Shown: positions 7,443-15,081 of the stretch, in pieces
How the letters are laid out: each line of letters begins with the position of its first letter
Numbering within the stretch: position 1 is the stretch's first letter
Source: an uncultured Bacteroidota bacterium
GTDB lineage: Bacteria > Bacteroidota > Bacteroidia > Flavobacteriales > Flavobacteriaceae
DNA: 64,000 bases
Direction: 5' to 3'
Assembly (NCBI GenBank): GCA_902622595.1
Contig: CACNQM010000001.1
Span: forward strand, 1-64,000
Position numbers and translations under genes: made by a program
The notes under the pieces: generated by a model
The model's input: only the letters and a program-made list of their open reading frames with translations
What the model was told of the DNA's origin: nothing
Databases searched by the model: none

Positions 7443-10031
7443 GTGACTAAAGCTACTAAAATCACTCCCTTAATGAAGCAGTATAATGATATTAAATCCA
7501 AATATCCTAATACAATACTTTTATTCAGAGTTGGTGATTTTTATGAAACATTTGGAGAAGATGCTATTCTAGCATCAAAGGTTCTTGGGATTGTACTTAC
7601 AAAAAGAGGAGCAGGATCAACAAGTGAAACTGAATTAGCTGGTTTTCCTCATCATTCAATTGAAAATTATTTACCAAAACTTGTAAAAGCTGGAAATCGT
7701 GTGGCTATTTGTGATCAACTAGAAGACCCAAAATTGACAAAAAAAATTGTCAAAAGAGGTGTTACAGAGATTGTTACGCCTGGAATTGCAATTAATGATG
7801 GCGTCTTAGATCAGAAAAAAAATAATTATTTAGCATCTATACATTTTGAAAAAACCCAATGTGGCATTTCTTTTCTAGATGTTTCTACAGGAGATTTTTA
7901 TGTCTCCCAAGGAGATGTCAAACTCATGGATCAATTAATTGCAAATTTTTCACCAAATGAAATTTTAATTTCAAAGCCTTCAAAGAATAAATTCAATGAA
8001 TTAATTGGTAGCTCATATAATATTTTTCCTCTAGATGACTGGGTATATGATAGTTCATATTCCCATAATAAACTATTGGATCATTTTAAAACAAAAAGCC
8101 TTAAAGGTTTCGGAGTAGATGAAATTAGATTAGGTACAATAGCGGCGGGCTCAATTATTCATTATTTAGATGATACTGAACATAATAATTTAAGTCATAT
8201 TTCAAACCTTCAAAGAATTTTTCCAGACTCATATGTTTGGATGGATAAATTCACAATGAAAAATCTAGAATTGTTTAATTCAAATGCAACTAATGGCTAT
8301 AATCTTTCTGAAACAATTGATGACACCATTACTAGCATGGGTTCTAGAAAATTAAAAAATTGGATTGCATTTCCTCTTATAGATAAAAAAGAAATTATAG
8401 GGCGTCAAGAAATTGTAAATTCAATAATCAATGATGATAATATTAGCGATACACTTGACTTAAATTTAAACACTATATCTGATGTTGAGAGATTAATGTC
8501 AAAAATTGCAACGTATAAAATATCTCCTAGAGAACTAGTTTATCTAAAAAATTCTCTTGAAAATGTTAAGGTTATTAAAGAGTCTATGATTAAAGTAAAA
8601 GGAAAATTAAAAAGTTTCGGAGATAGAATACCTAGCTCAAAATTTATTGTTGGTGAAATTTCAAAAACACTAAAAGAGGACTCACCAGTTTCTGTTTTAA
8701 AAGGAGATTTTATAAATGATAATTATTCAAAAGAATTAGATGATTTAAGAGAAATAAGATCTTCAGGTAAACAATATTTGAATCTAATACTAGATAGAGA
8801 GACTGCTAATACAAAAATACCATCATTAAAGATATCCTTTAATAATGTTTTTGGATATTATATAGAAGTGAGAAATACCCATAAGGATAAGGTTCCTGAA
8901 GAATGGATTAGAAAACAGACCCTTGTTAATGCTGAGAGGTACATTACTCAGGAATTAAAAGAGTATGAAGAAAAAATAGTTAATGCTGATGAAAAAATTA
9001 AGGACTTAGAGTTAAAGTTATTTCTAAAACTAATCGATAAACTTCAGGATGGGCTTTCAACATTAAAATTGATTTCAGAAAAAGTATCAATAATTGATAT
9101 TCTAAATTCATTTTCAAAAAGAGCAATTAAATACAAATATTCATGCCCAGATATAATTGAAGAAAAAAGAATTGAAATTGTAGAAGGAAGGCATCCAGTT
9201 ATTGAAGCAAATCTTTCTCATGACGAAAGATATATTCCAAATGACATCTTATTAGATAATGATCAACAAATTATCATGATTACAGGTCCTAATATGTCCG
9301 GGAAATCAGCTATACTAAGACAAACTGCACTAGTCACAATATTAGCACAAATTGGGAGCTTTGTTCCAGCAAAACACATGAAATTTTCAATAGTTGATAG
9401 AATATTCACTAGAGTGGGGGCTAGTGATAACATATCCATGGGAGAATCAACATTTATGGTTGAGATGAATGAGACTGCGTCGATATTAAATAATTTAACT
9501 AAAAACAGTCTAGTTCTTTTAGATGAGATTGGGAGGGGAACAAGTACTTATGATGGAATCTCAATTGCATGGGCCATTGCTGAATTTCTTCATGAAAATA
9601 GAAGTAAGCCTCATGTTCTTTTTGCAACTCATTATCATGATCTTAATGAAATGGAATCTTTATATAAACGAATTAAGAACTTTAATGTAAGCGTTAAAGA
9701 AACAAAAGATGATGTCATATTTCTTAGAAAGCTTATTAGGGGAGGAAGCAATCATAGCTTTGGTATTCATGTAGCAAAAATGGCAGGTATGCCTAAGCTT
9801 GTTTTAGACTCTGCAAAAAACAAATTAAAATTGATGGAAAGAAATAAGCCAAATGAGCAAAAAGAAGCAAGTAAAGATGGTGATTTTCAACTAAGTTTTT
9901 TTGATGTGGAAGATCCAAAGATGCAAGAAATTAGAAAAATAATTGAAAATTTAGATATTGATAATTTAAGCCCAGTTGAGGCGCTCATTAAACTAAATCA
10001 GATTAAAAAAGAGATTAAGGATGAAGATTGA
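7443..10031 (+). CDS. mutS: DNA mismatch repair protein MutS
   Basis: Mismatch-recognition ATPase of methyl-independent or methyl-directed repair. The mismatch-wedge motif is Phe33-Tyr-Glu35 in GDFYETFGEDA. Walker A is GPNMSGKS (615-622) and the Walker B/signature region is DEIGRGTST (694-702). At 862 residues it is full-length MutS1. A GTG start at 7443 gives the usual N-terminus before the conserved TPLMKQYNDIK block. Its 3' end overlaps the next gene by 11 bp, and that gene encodes a Smr-type domain, so the pair is probably translationally coupled. Confidence 0.97.
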   Translation: MTKATKITPLMKQYNDIKSKYPNTILLFRVGDFYETFGEDAILASKVLGIVLTKRGAGSTSETELAGFPHHSIENYLPKLVKAGNRVAICDQLEDPKLTKKIVKRGVTEIVTPGIAINDGVLDQKKNNYLASIHFEKTQCGISFLDVSTGDFYVSQGDVKLMDQLIANFSPNEILISKPSKNKFNELIGSSYNIFPLDDWVYDSSYSHNKLLDHFKTKSLKGFGVDEIRLGTIAAGSIIHYLDDTEHNNLSHISNLQRIFPDSYVWMDKFTMKNLELFNSNATNGYNLSETIDDTITSMGSRKLKNWIAFPLIDKKEIIGRQEIVNSIINDDNISDTLDLNLNTISDVERLMSKIATYKISPRELVYLKNSLENVKVIKESMIKVKGKLKSFGDRIPSSKFIVGEISKTLKEDSPVSVLKGDFINDNYSKELDDLREIRSSGKQYLNLILDRETANTKIPSLKISFNNVFGYYIEVRNTHKDKVPEEWIRKQTLVNAERYITQELKEYEEKIVNADEKIKDLELKLFLKLIDKLQDGLSTLKLISEKVSIIDILNSFSKRAIKYKYSCPDIIEEKRIEIVEGRHPVIEANLSHDERYIPNDILLDNDQQIIMITGPNMSGKSAILRQTALVTILAQIGSFVPAKHMKFSIVDRIFTRVGASDNISMGESTFMVEMNETASILNNLTKNSLVLLDEIGRGTSTYDGISIAWAIAEFLHENRSKPHVLFATHYHDLNEMESLYKRIKNFNVSVKETKDDVIFLRKLIRGGSNHSFGIHVAKMAGMPKLVLDSAKNKLKLMERNKPNEQKEASKDGDFQLSFFDVEDPKMQEIRKIIENLDIDNLSPVEALIKLNQIKKEIKDED

Positions 10032-10248
10032 TTTACATGGAAAAACCCATCCTGAAAGTCTTGAACTTATTGAGGAGTATATGCTTTTAAATTCTGTTAA
10101 AGGGAGCGTTAGTTTGCATGTTATAACTGGTAACTCTCCAGTTATGCAGAAAAAAATTATTGATCAAATATGTGATAAATATGGTTTCTCTTACTATATC
10201 CCATCTCACAATCCAGGAGAAATGATTATACAATATGAGAAATTGTAA
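10021..10248 (+). CDS. stand-alone miniature Smr (small MutS-related) domain protein
   Basis: The 75-residue protein is essentially one Smr domain. It has the DLHG motif at residues 4-7, a VITGNS loop at 34-39 where MutS2 has the HGKG-type motif, and a C-terminal NPGEMIIQ block that parallels the last Smr strands. Smr domains are nucleic-acid-binding or nuclease domains, usually attached to MutS2 or to larger proteins. Here the domain is free and overlaps the end of mutS (a MutS1) by 11 bp. The His of the HGxG loop is replaced by Thr, so nuclease activity is uncertain. The lipoprotein gene downstream overlaps it by 14 bp. Confidence 0.75.
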   Translation: MKIDLHGKTHPESLELIEEYMLLNSVKGSVSLHVITGNSPVMQKKIIDQICDKYGFSYYIPSHNPGEMIIQYEKL

Positions 10249-11353
10249 GTACTTTTTTTTATCTCTATTATTTATATTTATCTCTTGTTCAAAAGAAGAT
10301 GAGATTAATGAACTTAACGAAACAATAATTTTACTTCAGTCTGAAATTTCAAATCTTAATTCTGAAATTAATGATTATGCGTCTCAAATAAACGAGTTAA
10401 TTTCTCAGAATAATATTCAATTAGGTCAAATAAATGAGTTAAATACTCAAATTAGTGGTTTTCAGAATCAAATTGAGGAATATATTAGTCAAATAGAAGT
10501 TTTGACTGAATCAAATGAAATTTTTGAAGCTAACAACAATGATTTGACAAATCAATTAAATGATCTTCAAGATCAGTTATATTCAATTCAATCACAAAGT
10601 GCTGAAGATGGCGTCTACCTTTTCAATAAGATTGAGATCATAGATCCACCTTTTGGGGGAACAATGTGGGATCTCCCTGATTTAATTAAACCATCTGATT
10701 ATACTGTATATTCTACATCATCTTACATTGGGGTTGAAGATAGACTATTTTATGATAAATCTATTCCGGATTTTATTACATACCCTGCTCATGTATATAA
10801 GATAAACTTTGGTGATGGTCTATCAGTTGATTTTGAAATATATTCTGAATTTTCGTTAGAGGAAGCAGCTAGCATAGAGCTCAAATATGCTCCTTTAATT
10901 GGACAACTCGGAAAAGATCTTAGAAGAAACATTAAGTCTTTTGAGTTTTTAAAAGGAGAAGAGGGAGCCTCAGCACAAAGGTCCGATGATTTAAATTATT
11001 CAAATATCACATTTCATATTGACTGGCTAAATAATGTTGTATCTACAAGACCAGATGGTGATAGGACAGAGGAACTAATGATTCATGAGTCGGCACATCT
11101 TTCAATTGACCCATATGTTTATGGAAAAGAGGGATGGAATGAAGCTGTTTTACTTGATGGTAATTACCTTTCAACGTATGCTAAAGATAATCCTGACTCA
11201 GAGGATGTAGCTGAAACTTTTCAAGCCTATATAGCTGTTAAATATTTCCCAGAAAGAATTTCTAATTCCTTAAGAGATACAATACTATCTGTATGTTTAA
11301 ATAGATTTAAATATTTTGATTCATTAAATCTTGATTTATCTATATATAAATAA
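10235..11353 (+). CDS. coiled-coil lipoprotein with C-terminal zincin-like (HExxH) domain
   Basis: The 372-residue protein starts with a lipoprotein signal peptide whose lipobox ends at Cys18 (FISC). Residues about 22 to 118 form a long heptad coiled coil rich in INELN and ISQ repeats. The C-terminal half is globular and contains HESAH (284-288), a zinc-metallopeptidase HExxH motif, with candidate third ligands Glu323 and Glu327 in EDVAE. I infer a surface- or periplasm-anchored metalloprotease held out by a coiled-coil stalk. I do not recognise a named family. It overlaps the Smr gene by 14 bp, which places it in the mutS operon, an odd setting for an exported protein. Confidence 0.7.
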   Translation: MRNCKYFFLSLLFIFISCSKEDEINELNETIILLQSEISNLNSEINDYASQINELISQNNIQLGQINELNTQISGFQNQIEEYISQIEVLTESNEIFEANNNDLTNQLNDLQDQLYSIQSQSAEDGVYLFNKIEIIDPPFGGTMWDLPDLIKPSDYTVYSTSSYIGVEDRLFYDKSIPDFITYPAHVYKINFGDGLSVDFEIYSEFSLEEAASIELKYAPLIGQLGKDLRRNIKSFEFLKGEEGASAQRSDDLNYSNITFHIDWLNNVVSTRPDGDRTEELMIHESAHLSIDPYVYGKEGWNEAVLLDGNYLSTYAKDNPDSEDVAETFQAYIAVKYFPERISNSLRDTILSVCLNRFKYFDSLNLDLSIYK

Positions 11354-11380
11354 CTAAATTATTTTAAATTTGCATTCTCT

Positions 11381-11453
11381 GCGAAAGTAGCTCAGTTGGT
11401 AGAGCATCACCTTGCCAAGGTGAGGGTCGCGGGTTCAAATCCCGTCTTTCGCT
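11381..11453 (+). tRNA. tRNA-Gly (GCC)
   Basis: A 73-nt cloverleaf. Acceptor GCGAAAG pairs with CTTTCGC, discriminator T. The D-arm holds the AGCTCAGTTGGTAGAGC block, the anticodon loop reads TTGCCAA with anticodon GCC, and the T-arm is CGGGTTCAAATCCCG. The CCA end is not encoded. It lies five bases before tRNA-Leu, so the two are surely cotranscribed. Confidence 0.97.
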
Positions 11454-11458
11454 CAATT

Positions 11459-11544
11459 GCTCGAGTGGTGGAATTGGTAGACACGTTGGACTTAAAATCC
11501 AATGAACAGTAATGTTCGTGCGGGTTCAAGTCCCGCCTCGAGTA
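11459..11544 (+). tRNA. tRNA-Leu (TAA)
   Basis: An 86-nt class II tRNA. The acceptor GCTCGAG pairs with CTCGAGT (first pair G-U), the anticodon loop contains TAA, a long variable arm GAACAGTAATGTTC follows, and the T-arm is GCGGGTTCAAGTCCCGC. The CCA end is not encoded. Confidence 0.96.
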
Positions 11545-11550
11545 CTTAAG

Positions 11551-11590
11551 AAAATCGTAGTATTCTATTTACTAGTTTGTTACGATTTTT
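11551..11590 (+). terminator. rho-independent terminator after the tRNA pair
   Basis: AAAATCGTA at 11551-11559 pairs with TACGATTTT at 11581-11589 around an AT-rich loop of about 21 nt, followed by a run of T. It stands between the end of the tRNA pair and the end of the convergent osmC operon, and may work in both directions because the stem begins with four A residues. Confidence 0.6.
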
Positions 11591-11607
11591 TTATTTTAAC
11601 TTTTTTG

Positions 11608-12015
11608 TTAACTCATATAAGTAAAAGAAATATTTTTTTCTACATTTTCAGATAATGTATGATGAACTGGACAATTATAAGCTGCTTTTTCTAGAACAAT
11701 TTTAGTTCTAGAGTCGTATTCTCTTGGGAAAGTTAAATCAATATCAATTTTTGCAATTCTCCTAGGATTTTTTCCCATTGTTTTTTTAACAACTGCAGTA
11801 GTGCCTTTAATATCAATATTATCCCTTTCAACAGCAATTGCCATAATAGTTAATATACAACTTGCTAAAGCAGTACATACCATATCTGTAGGAGAAAATT
11901 TCTCTCCAAGTCCATGATTATCTTTTGGGGCATCCGTAATTATTTCAGATCCTGAGTCTAAATGTATTGCAGTTGTTCTTAAATCTCCTTTGTATTTAAT
12001 TTCAAATGTGTTCAT
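11608..12015 (-). CDS. OsmC family protein
   Basis: A 135-residue OsmC/Ohr-fold protein, normally a thiol-dependent peroxidase for organic hydroperoxides. The typical SPTDMVCTALASC block places Cys53 at the position of the first conserved cysteine, and Cys115 in YNCPVHHTL is the second. An additional Cys47 is present. It is the last gene of a leftward operon and lies 10 bp after a YfiT-type thiol transferase, consistent with a thiol or oxidative-stress role. It faces the tRNA terminator. Confidence 0.88.
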   Translation of the reverse strand: MNTFEIKYKGDLRTTAIHLDSGSEIITDAPKDNHGLGEKFSPTDMVCTALASCILTIMAIAVERDNIDIKGTTAVVKKTMGKNPRRIAKIDIDLTFPREYDSRTKIVLEKAAYNCPVHHTLSENVEKNISFTYMS

Positions 12016-12025
12016 AATATGAATT

Positions 12026-12583
12026 TTACTGATTTCTTTTACCTTCTTTTTTAATACTTTTTTTAGCTATTTCTATATGTACTAAATGATGTTTAGTGTG
12101 CCAGGCATACATTCCTACATGTTCGTGAAGAATAATATTTTTATCTCTTGCAGAGTGATAGTAAGTCTTTTTGAAGTCCACTTCTGATAAGGTTTTAAGA
12201 AGCGAAACCCATTTTGCATGTATCCCATCAATAACATTTAGACTATCATTAATATCTAATACATTTGATTCTGGAGTAGTTAAAAATTCACTCACCTCAT
12301 ACATTTTTACACTAGGATTATCCTCTAAAAGAGTATGCTTCGTTCTCATAAATGCATAAGTGTGAGTATCGCAGTAGTGATGGATGATTTGAGCTATGTT
12401 CATTCCCCCATCCCTGTAGGTTTTTTTTAAATCTGTTTTATCAAGTCCTTTTACAGTGTCTTTTAGTTTTTGAGAAAACGACTCTAGTGTTTTAATATCA
12501 TCAACAGTTCTTGAAAAATTAAATTCAAGAATTGCTTTATATTTTCCAATAGGAAATTTTAGTTTTTCAATGTCTTTTTCCAT
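12026..12583 (-). CDS. YfiT-type DinB-superfamily putative metal-dependent (bacillithiol) transferase
   Basis: The 185-residue protein matches YfiT, a DinB four-helix-bundle family. It starts with FPIGKYKA, has YRDGGMNIAQIIHHYCDTH (metal ligand candidates His68/His69 and His74) and ends with YAWHTKHHLVHI (His162, His165, His166, His169). B. subtilis YfiT-like proteins are nickel- or zinc-dependent enzymes annotated as bacillithiol transferases. Whether this organism makes bacillithiol is not visible here. It sits between a glycosyltransferase and osmC in one operon. Confidence 0.78.
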   Translation of the reverse strand: MEKDIEKLKFPIGKYKAILEFNFSRTVDDIKTLESFSQKLKDTVKGLDKTDLKKTYRDGGMNIAQIIHHYCDTHTYAFMRTKHTLLEDNPSVKMYEVSEFLTTPESNVLDINDSLNVIDGIHAKWVSLLKTLSEVDFKKTYYHSARDKNIILHEHVGMYAWHTKHHLVHIEIAKKSIKKEGKRNQ

Positions 12584-12591
12584 AATAACTT

Positions 12592-13590
12592 TTAGTTAAG
12601 ATTTGAGTAATCGCTAATTAATTTTTCAACTATTTCTTTTGACTCGTCTTTATACTTTATTTCAAAAATTTTTGGTGAGTCAACCCATTTTGAAATATGA
12701 TCAATATTTTTAGAGGAAAACCTGTCAATTACCGTAACCCCTTCTTTTTTGAGTGCTGCTGCATTAAATTGCTGTTCTATCTGAGCTTCAACAGGTACAA
12801 CTAGCATAGGTTTTCCAAGAAAAATTGCCTCGGATGTTGTTGCAAACCCACCAGCACAAACAATCCCATAACACGATGCAAATTTTTCTAAAAATAATTC
12901 TTCGGACAATGGCTCTAAATTAACTTTTGAAATAATCTTTTTTGATTTTACATCAGCTGAAAAAATTGTCCATTTTTTATTTTGTGGAAGCTGACTGATT
13001 ACTTCAATTAAATTTGAAGGAGAATAAGTGGGTAAATAAATAATAATTTCATCACTTCTTGAAATTTCCAGGTTCCTCACTTTGTCTCTAATTATTGGAA
13101 AAAAAATTCTATCCGTATATTTTTTATAGTGATATCCATAACCAAGATTTGAAGGAATAATATATTTAATTGCATGCAAAACTATTCTTGAATAATTATT
13201 AGGCTTTGGTGTATTTTTAAGCCCCATCGAGTATTGATTGGTAAGCTCAAAACATTTAATATTTTTAAACTTAGCTGACCAAGCTGAAACAGGTTCAAAA
13301 TCATTTATGATTAAATCATATTTTCTAATGGGGCATGAGATGATTTCTTTAATGAACCTAAAATAGTTGTTTAAAAAAATAGTTTTTAACCAATTGACTG
13401 CACCAGTATCGGTGTAGAAAAATGTAAGTCCATAATAATGATAGATGGGTTCTTCTTCCAATAAAAAATCATTTTTAGGACCGCTTGTAATAATATCAAT
13501 ATTTGCAATTTCTTTTAATCTTGGAATTATACTTTGAGCTCTCGCGAGATGTCCATTCCCTGTAGTTTGAATTGCATAAAGAATTTTCAT
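12592..13590 (-). CDS. MJ1255-like glycosyltransferase
   Basis: A 332-residue GT-B-type glycosyltransferase. The N-terminus KILYAIQTTGNGHLARAQ is characteristic of the MJ1255/VC2487 family. The C-terminal donor-binding region is GIVCAGGFATTSEAIFLGKP. The substrate is unknown. It overlaps the upstream phosphatase gene by 4 bp, which suggests the two act on the same envelope glycolipid or polysaccharide precursor, but this is inference from context. Confidence 0.75.
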   Translation of the reverse strand: MKILYAIQTTGNGHLARAQSIIPRLKEIANIDIITSGPKNDFLLEEEPIYHYYGLTFFYTDTGAVNWLKTIFLNNYFRFIKEIISCPIRKYDLIINDFEPVSAWSAKFKNIKCFELTNQYSMGLKNTPKPNNYSRIVLHAIKYIIPSNLGYGYHYKKYTDRIFFPIIRDKVRNLEISRSDEIIIYLPTYSPSNLIEVISQLPQNKKWTIFSADVKSKKIISKVNLEPLSEELFLEKFASCYGIVCAGGFATTSEAIFLGKPMLVVPVEAQIEQQFNAAALKKEGVTVIDRFSSKNIDHISKWVDSPKIFEIKYKDESKEIVEKLISDYSNLN

Positions 13591-14426
13591 TTATCCTGTA
13601 AAATTTTAAACTCAGCTATAAGATCTTTGTAGAGTTCCTTATTGGTCATTTCAATTCTAGAATCATTATCACCTTTATACTCCTGTTCGGTTCTTTTATG
13701 CATATATATTGACCATTTATTTTCTGCATATTCTAAGGAAGAAAGGCTCTCAAGCCAATCTCCCGAATTCATGTAAATTACTTCCTCTCCATTTATGTTA
13801 AACGATTCAATTTTTGGTGTATGAATATGTCCACAAACTACATATTTATATCCATTTTTTTGTGCTACTTCAGCTGCTTTCATCTCAAAATTTGCAAAAT
13901 ACTGAACTGCAGTTTTGACATTTGACTTGATTGTTTTCGAAAAGTTCAATCTTTTTCGACCAAGTGGTCTCATAATTTTTTTATTGATCCAGCTATTAAA
14001 TATTATCATATAGTCATAGAGAAATCCTGCAAGCTTTGTTAGCCATTGAGTCTGTATAGAAAAATCAAAAACATCTCCATGGAAAATCCAGACCTTGCCT
14101 TTGGCAGTGTCTAGAACAATTTGATTAACAATTTTAAAGTTTTGAATTTTAAAGTTTAAAAACTTTCTCATTAATTCATCATGATTTCCAGTAACGTAAT
14201 ATATTTCTTTGCCCTGAGAAATTAAGTCAAGAAAATACTTAATTACCTTCATGTGAGAAGAAGGCCAAAAGCGTTTGTTAAAAAGCATTATATCAACAAA
14301 GTCACCATTAATTACAATTTTGTCTGCATTAATTGAGTCAAGATAGGCTAAAACTTCATCAGCTTCAGACCCATATGTTCCAAGATGTAAATCAGAAATA
14401 ACTAGAATGTCTAAATTTCGCTTCAC
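13587..14426 (-). CDS. UDP-2,3-diacylglucosamine diphosphatase-like metallophosphoesterase (LpxH-like)
   Basis: A calcineurin-like phosphoesterase of 279 residues with all five metal-binding blocks: DLHLGT near residue 12, NGDFVD, GNHDE, FHGDVFD and CGHIHTP. The closest family I recognise is the LpxH-like UDP-2,3-diacylglucosamine diphosphatase of Bacteroidota, which hydrolyses the lipid A precursor to lipid X and UMP on the cytoplasmic side. It leads a leftward operon with a glycosyltransferase. A different nucleotide or phospholipid phosphatase role remains possible. Confidence 0.75.
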   Translation of the reverse strand: MKRNLDILVISDLHLGTYGSEADEVLAYLDSINADKIVINGDFVDIMLFNKRFWPSSHMKVIKYFLDLISQGKEIYYVTGNHDELMRKFLNFKIQNFKIVNQIVLDTAKGKVWIFHGDVFDFSIQTQWLTKLAGFLYDYMIIFNSWINKKIMRPLGRKRLNFSKTIKSNVKTAVQYFANFEMKAAEVAQKNGYKYVVCGHIHTPKIESFNINGEEVIYMNSGDWLESLSSLEYAENKWSIYMHKRTEQEYKGDNDSRIEMTNKELYKDLIAEFKILQDK

Positions 14427-14465
14427 CAGTTTGCAAATTTAATGAAAGATAACTACAAAGATTAA

Positions 14466-14666
14466 TTAAAGCTTTTTAATATAATCTTTAAAAGAAGTTC
14501 CATAAAATGTTTCAAAATTTTCTTCAAATTCTTTTTTAGATTTGAAGCCACAAAGTTCCCAAATCTTATTTATGGTAGATATGTCACTAGGAGATAGAGA
14601 CTTGGCTAGAGTGATGGCATATTTGACTCTAGAACGATTAATTTTTATATCAATTTTGTTGATCAT
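14466..14666 (-). CDS. miniature protein resembling the AraC-family second helix-turn-helix
   Basis: The protein has only 66 residues. Its second half (INKIWELCGFKSKKEFEENF followed by ETFYGTSFKDY) matches the terminal helix-turn-helix of AraC/XylS regulators, where the family reads I-A-x-x-x-GF-x-x-x-x-F-x-x-x-F-K-x-x-x-G-x-T-P-x-x-Y. The preceding residues (RVKYAITLAKSLS) resemble the linker helix. No sensor domain or first HTH is present. It is either a free single-HTH protein or the stump of a decayed regulator. Coding is plausible because of the family match and codon use like its neighbours. It lies 49 bp downstream of the SCP2 gene on the same strand. Confidence 0.55.
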   Translation of the reverse strand: MINKIDIKINRSRVKYAITLAKSLSPSDISTINKIWELCGFKSKKEFEENFETFYGTSFKDYIKKL

Positions 14667-14715
14667 TGGTTTACAATCAACTACAATGTAATCAAAAAAT
14701 TGATATTTACAAATA

Positions 14716-15009
14716 TTACATGAAAGCTTGCAGCTTCATGGCTAATCCTTGATCACCTTTAATTTTGAGTTTTCCACTCATAACTGCCATCATTGGATTT
14801 ACTTTACCATTCTTAAGATCTTCCATTAATGATCCTGCCATAGTAATTGTGCAATCAGCTTCCATATCCTCTAATAAAATTTTATTTTCTGAACCTGTAC
14901 CATCTATGCAAATTGCATTTCCATCAATTTCAAATTTAATGGTTCCACCAATAGGGGCAGCATTTTTTGCTTTTTCTTGAAAGTTTGAAAGTATATTTTC
15001 TTTATCCAT
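14716..15009 (-). CDS. SCP2 sterol-carrier-like domain protein
   Basis: A 97-residue single-domain SCP2-like protein. It has the usual FEIDG strand, a charged central helix and the C-terminal block [21 protein letters not shown], which is the SCP2 hydrophobic-tunnel signature. SCP2 domains bind acyl chains, acyl-CoAs or sterol-like lipids. It is divergent from a beta-oxidation operon (72 bp between starts), which supports a role in delivering fatty acyl-CoA; that link is inference. Confidence 0.85.
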   Translation of the reverse strand: MDKENILSNFQEKAKNAAPIGGTIKFEIDGNAICIDGTGSENKILLEDMEADCTITMAGSLMEDLKNGKVNPMMAVMSGKLKIKGDQGLAMKLQAFM

Positions 15010-15081
15010 AATTTTTTCGTTAAAATGTAAAGGTAATAATAAAATAATTTTATTTAGATTAGCATTTATTATAGCAAAAAT

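Noticed and set aside
14687..14720. Inverted repeat TGTAAT...ATTACA between the SCP2 and HTH genes
   Set aside because: Six-base arms in very AT-rich sequence are expected by chance; one arm runs into the SCP2 stop codon and no second copy was seen.
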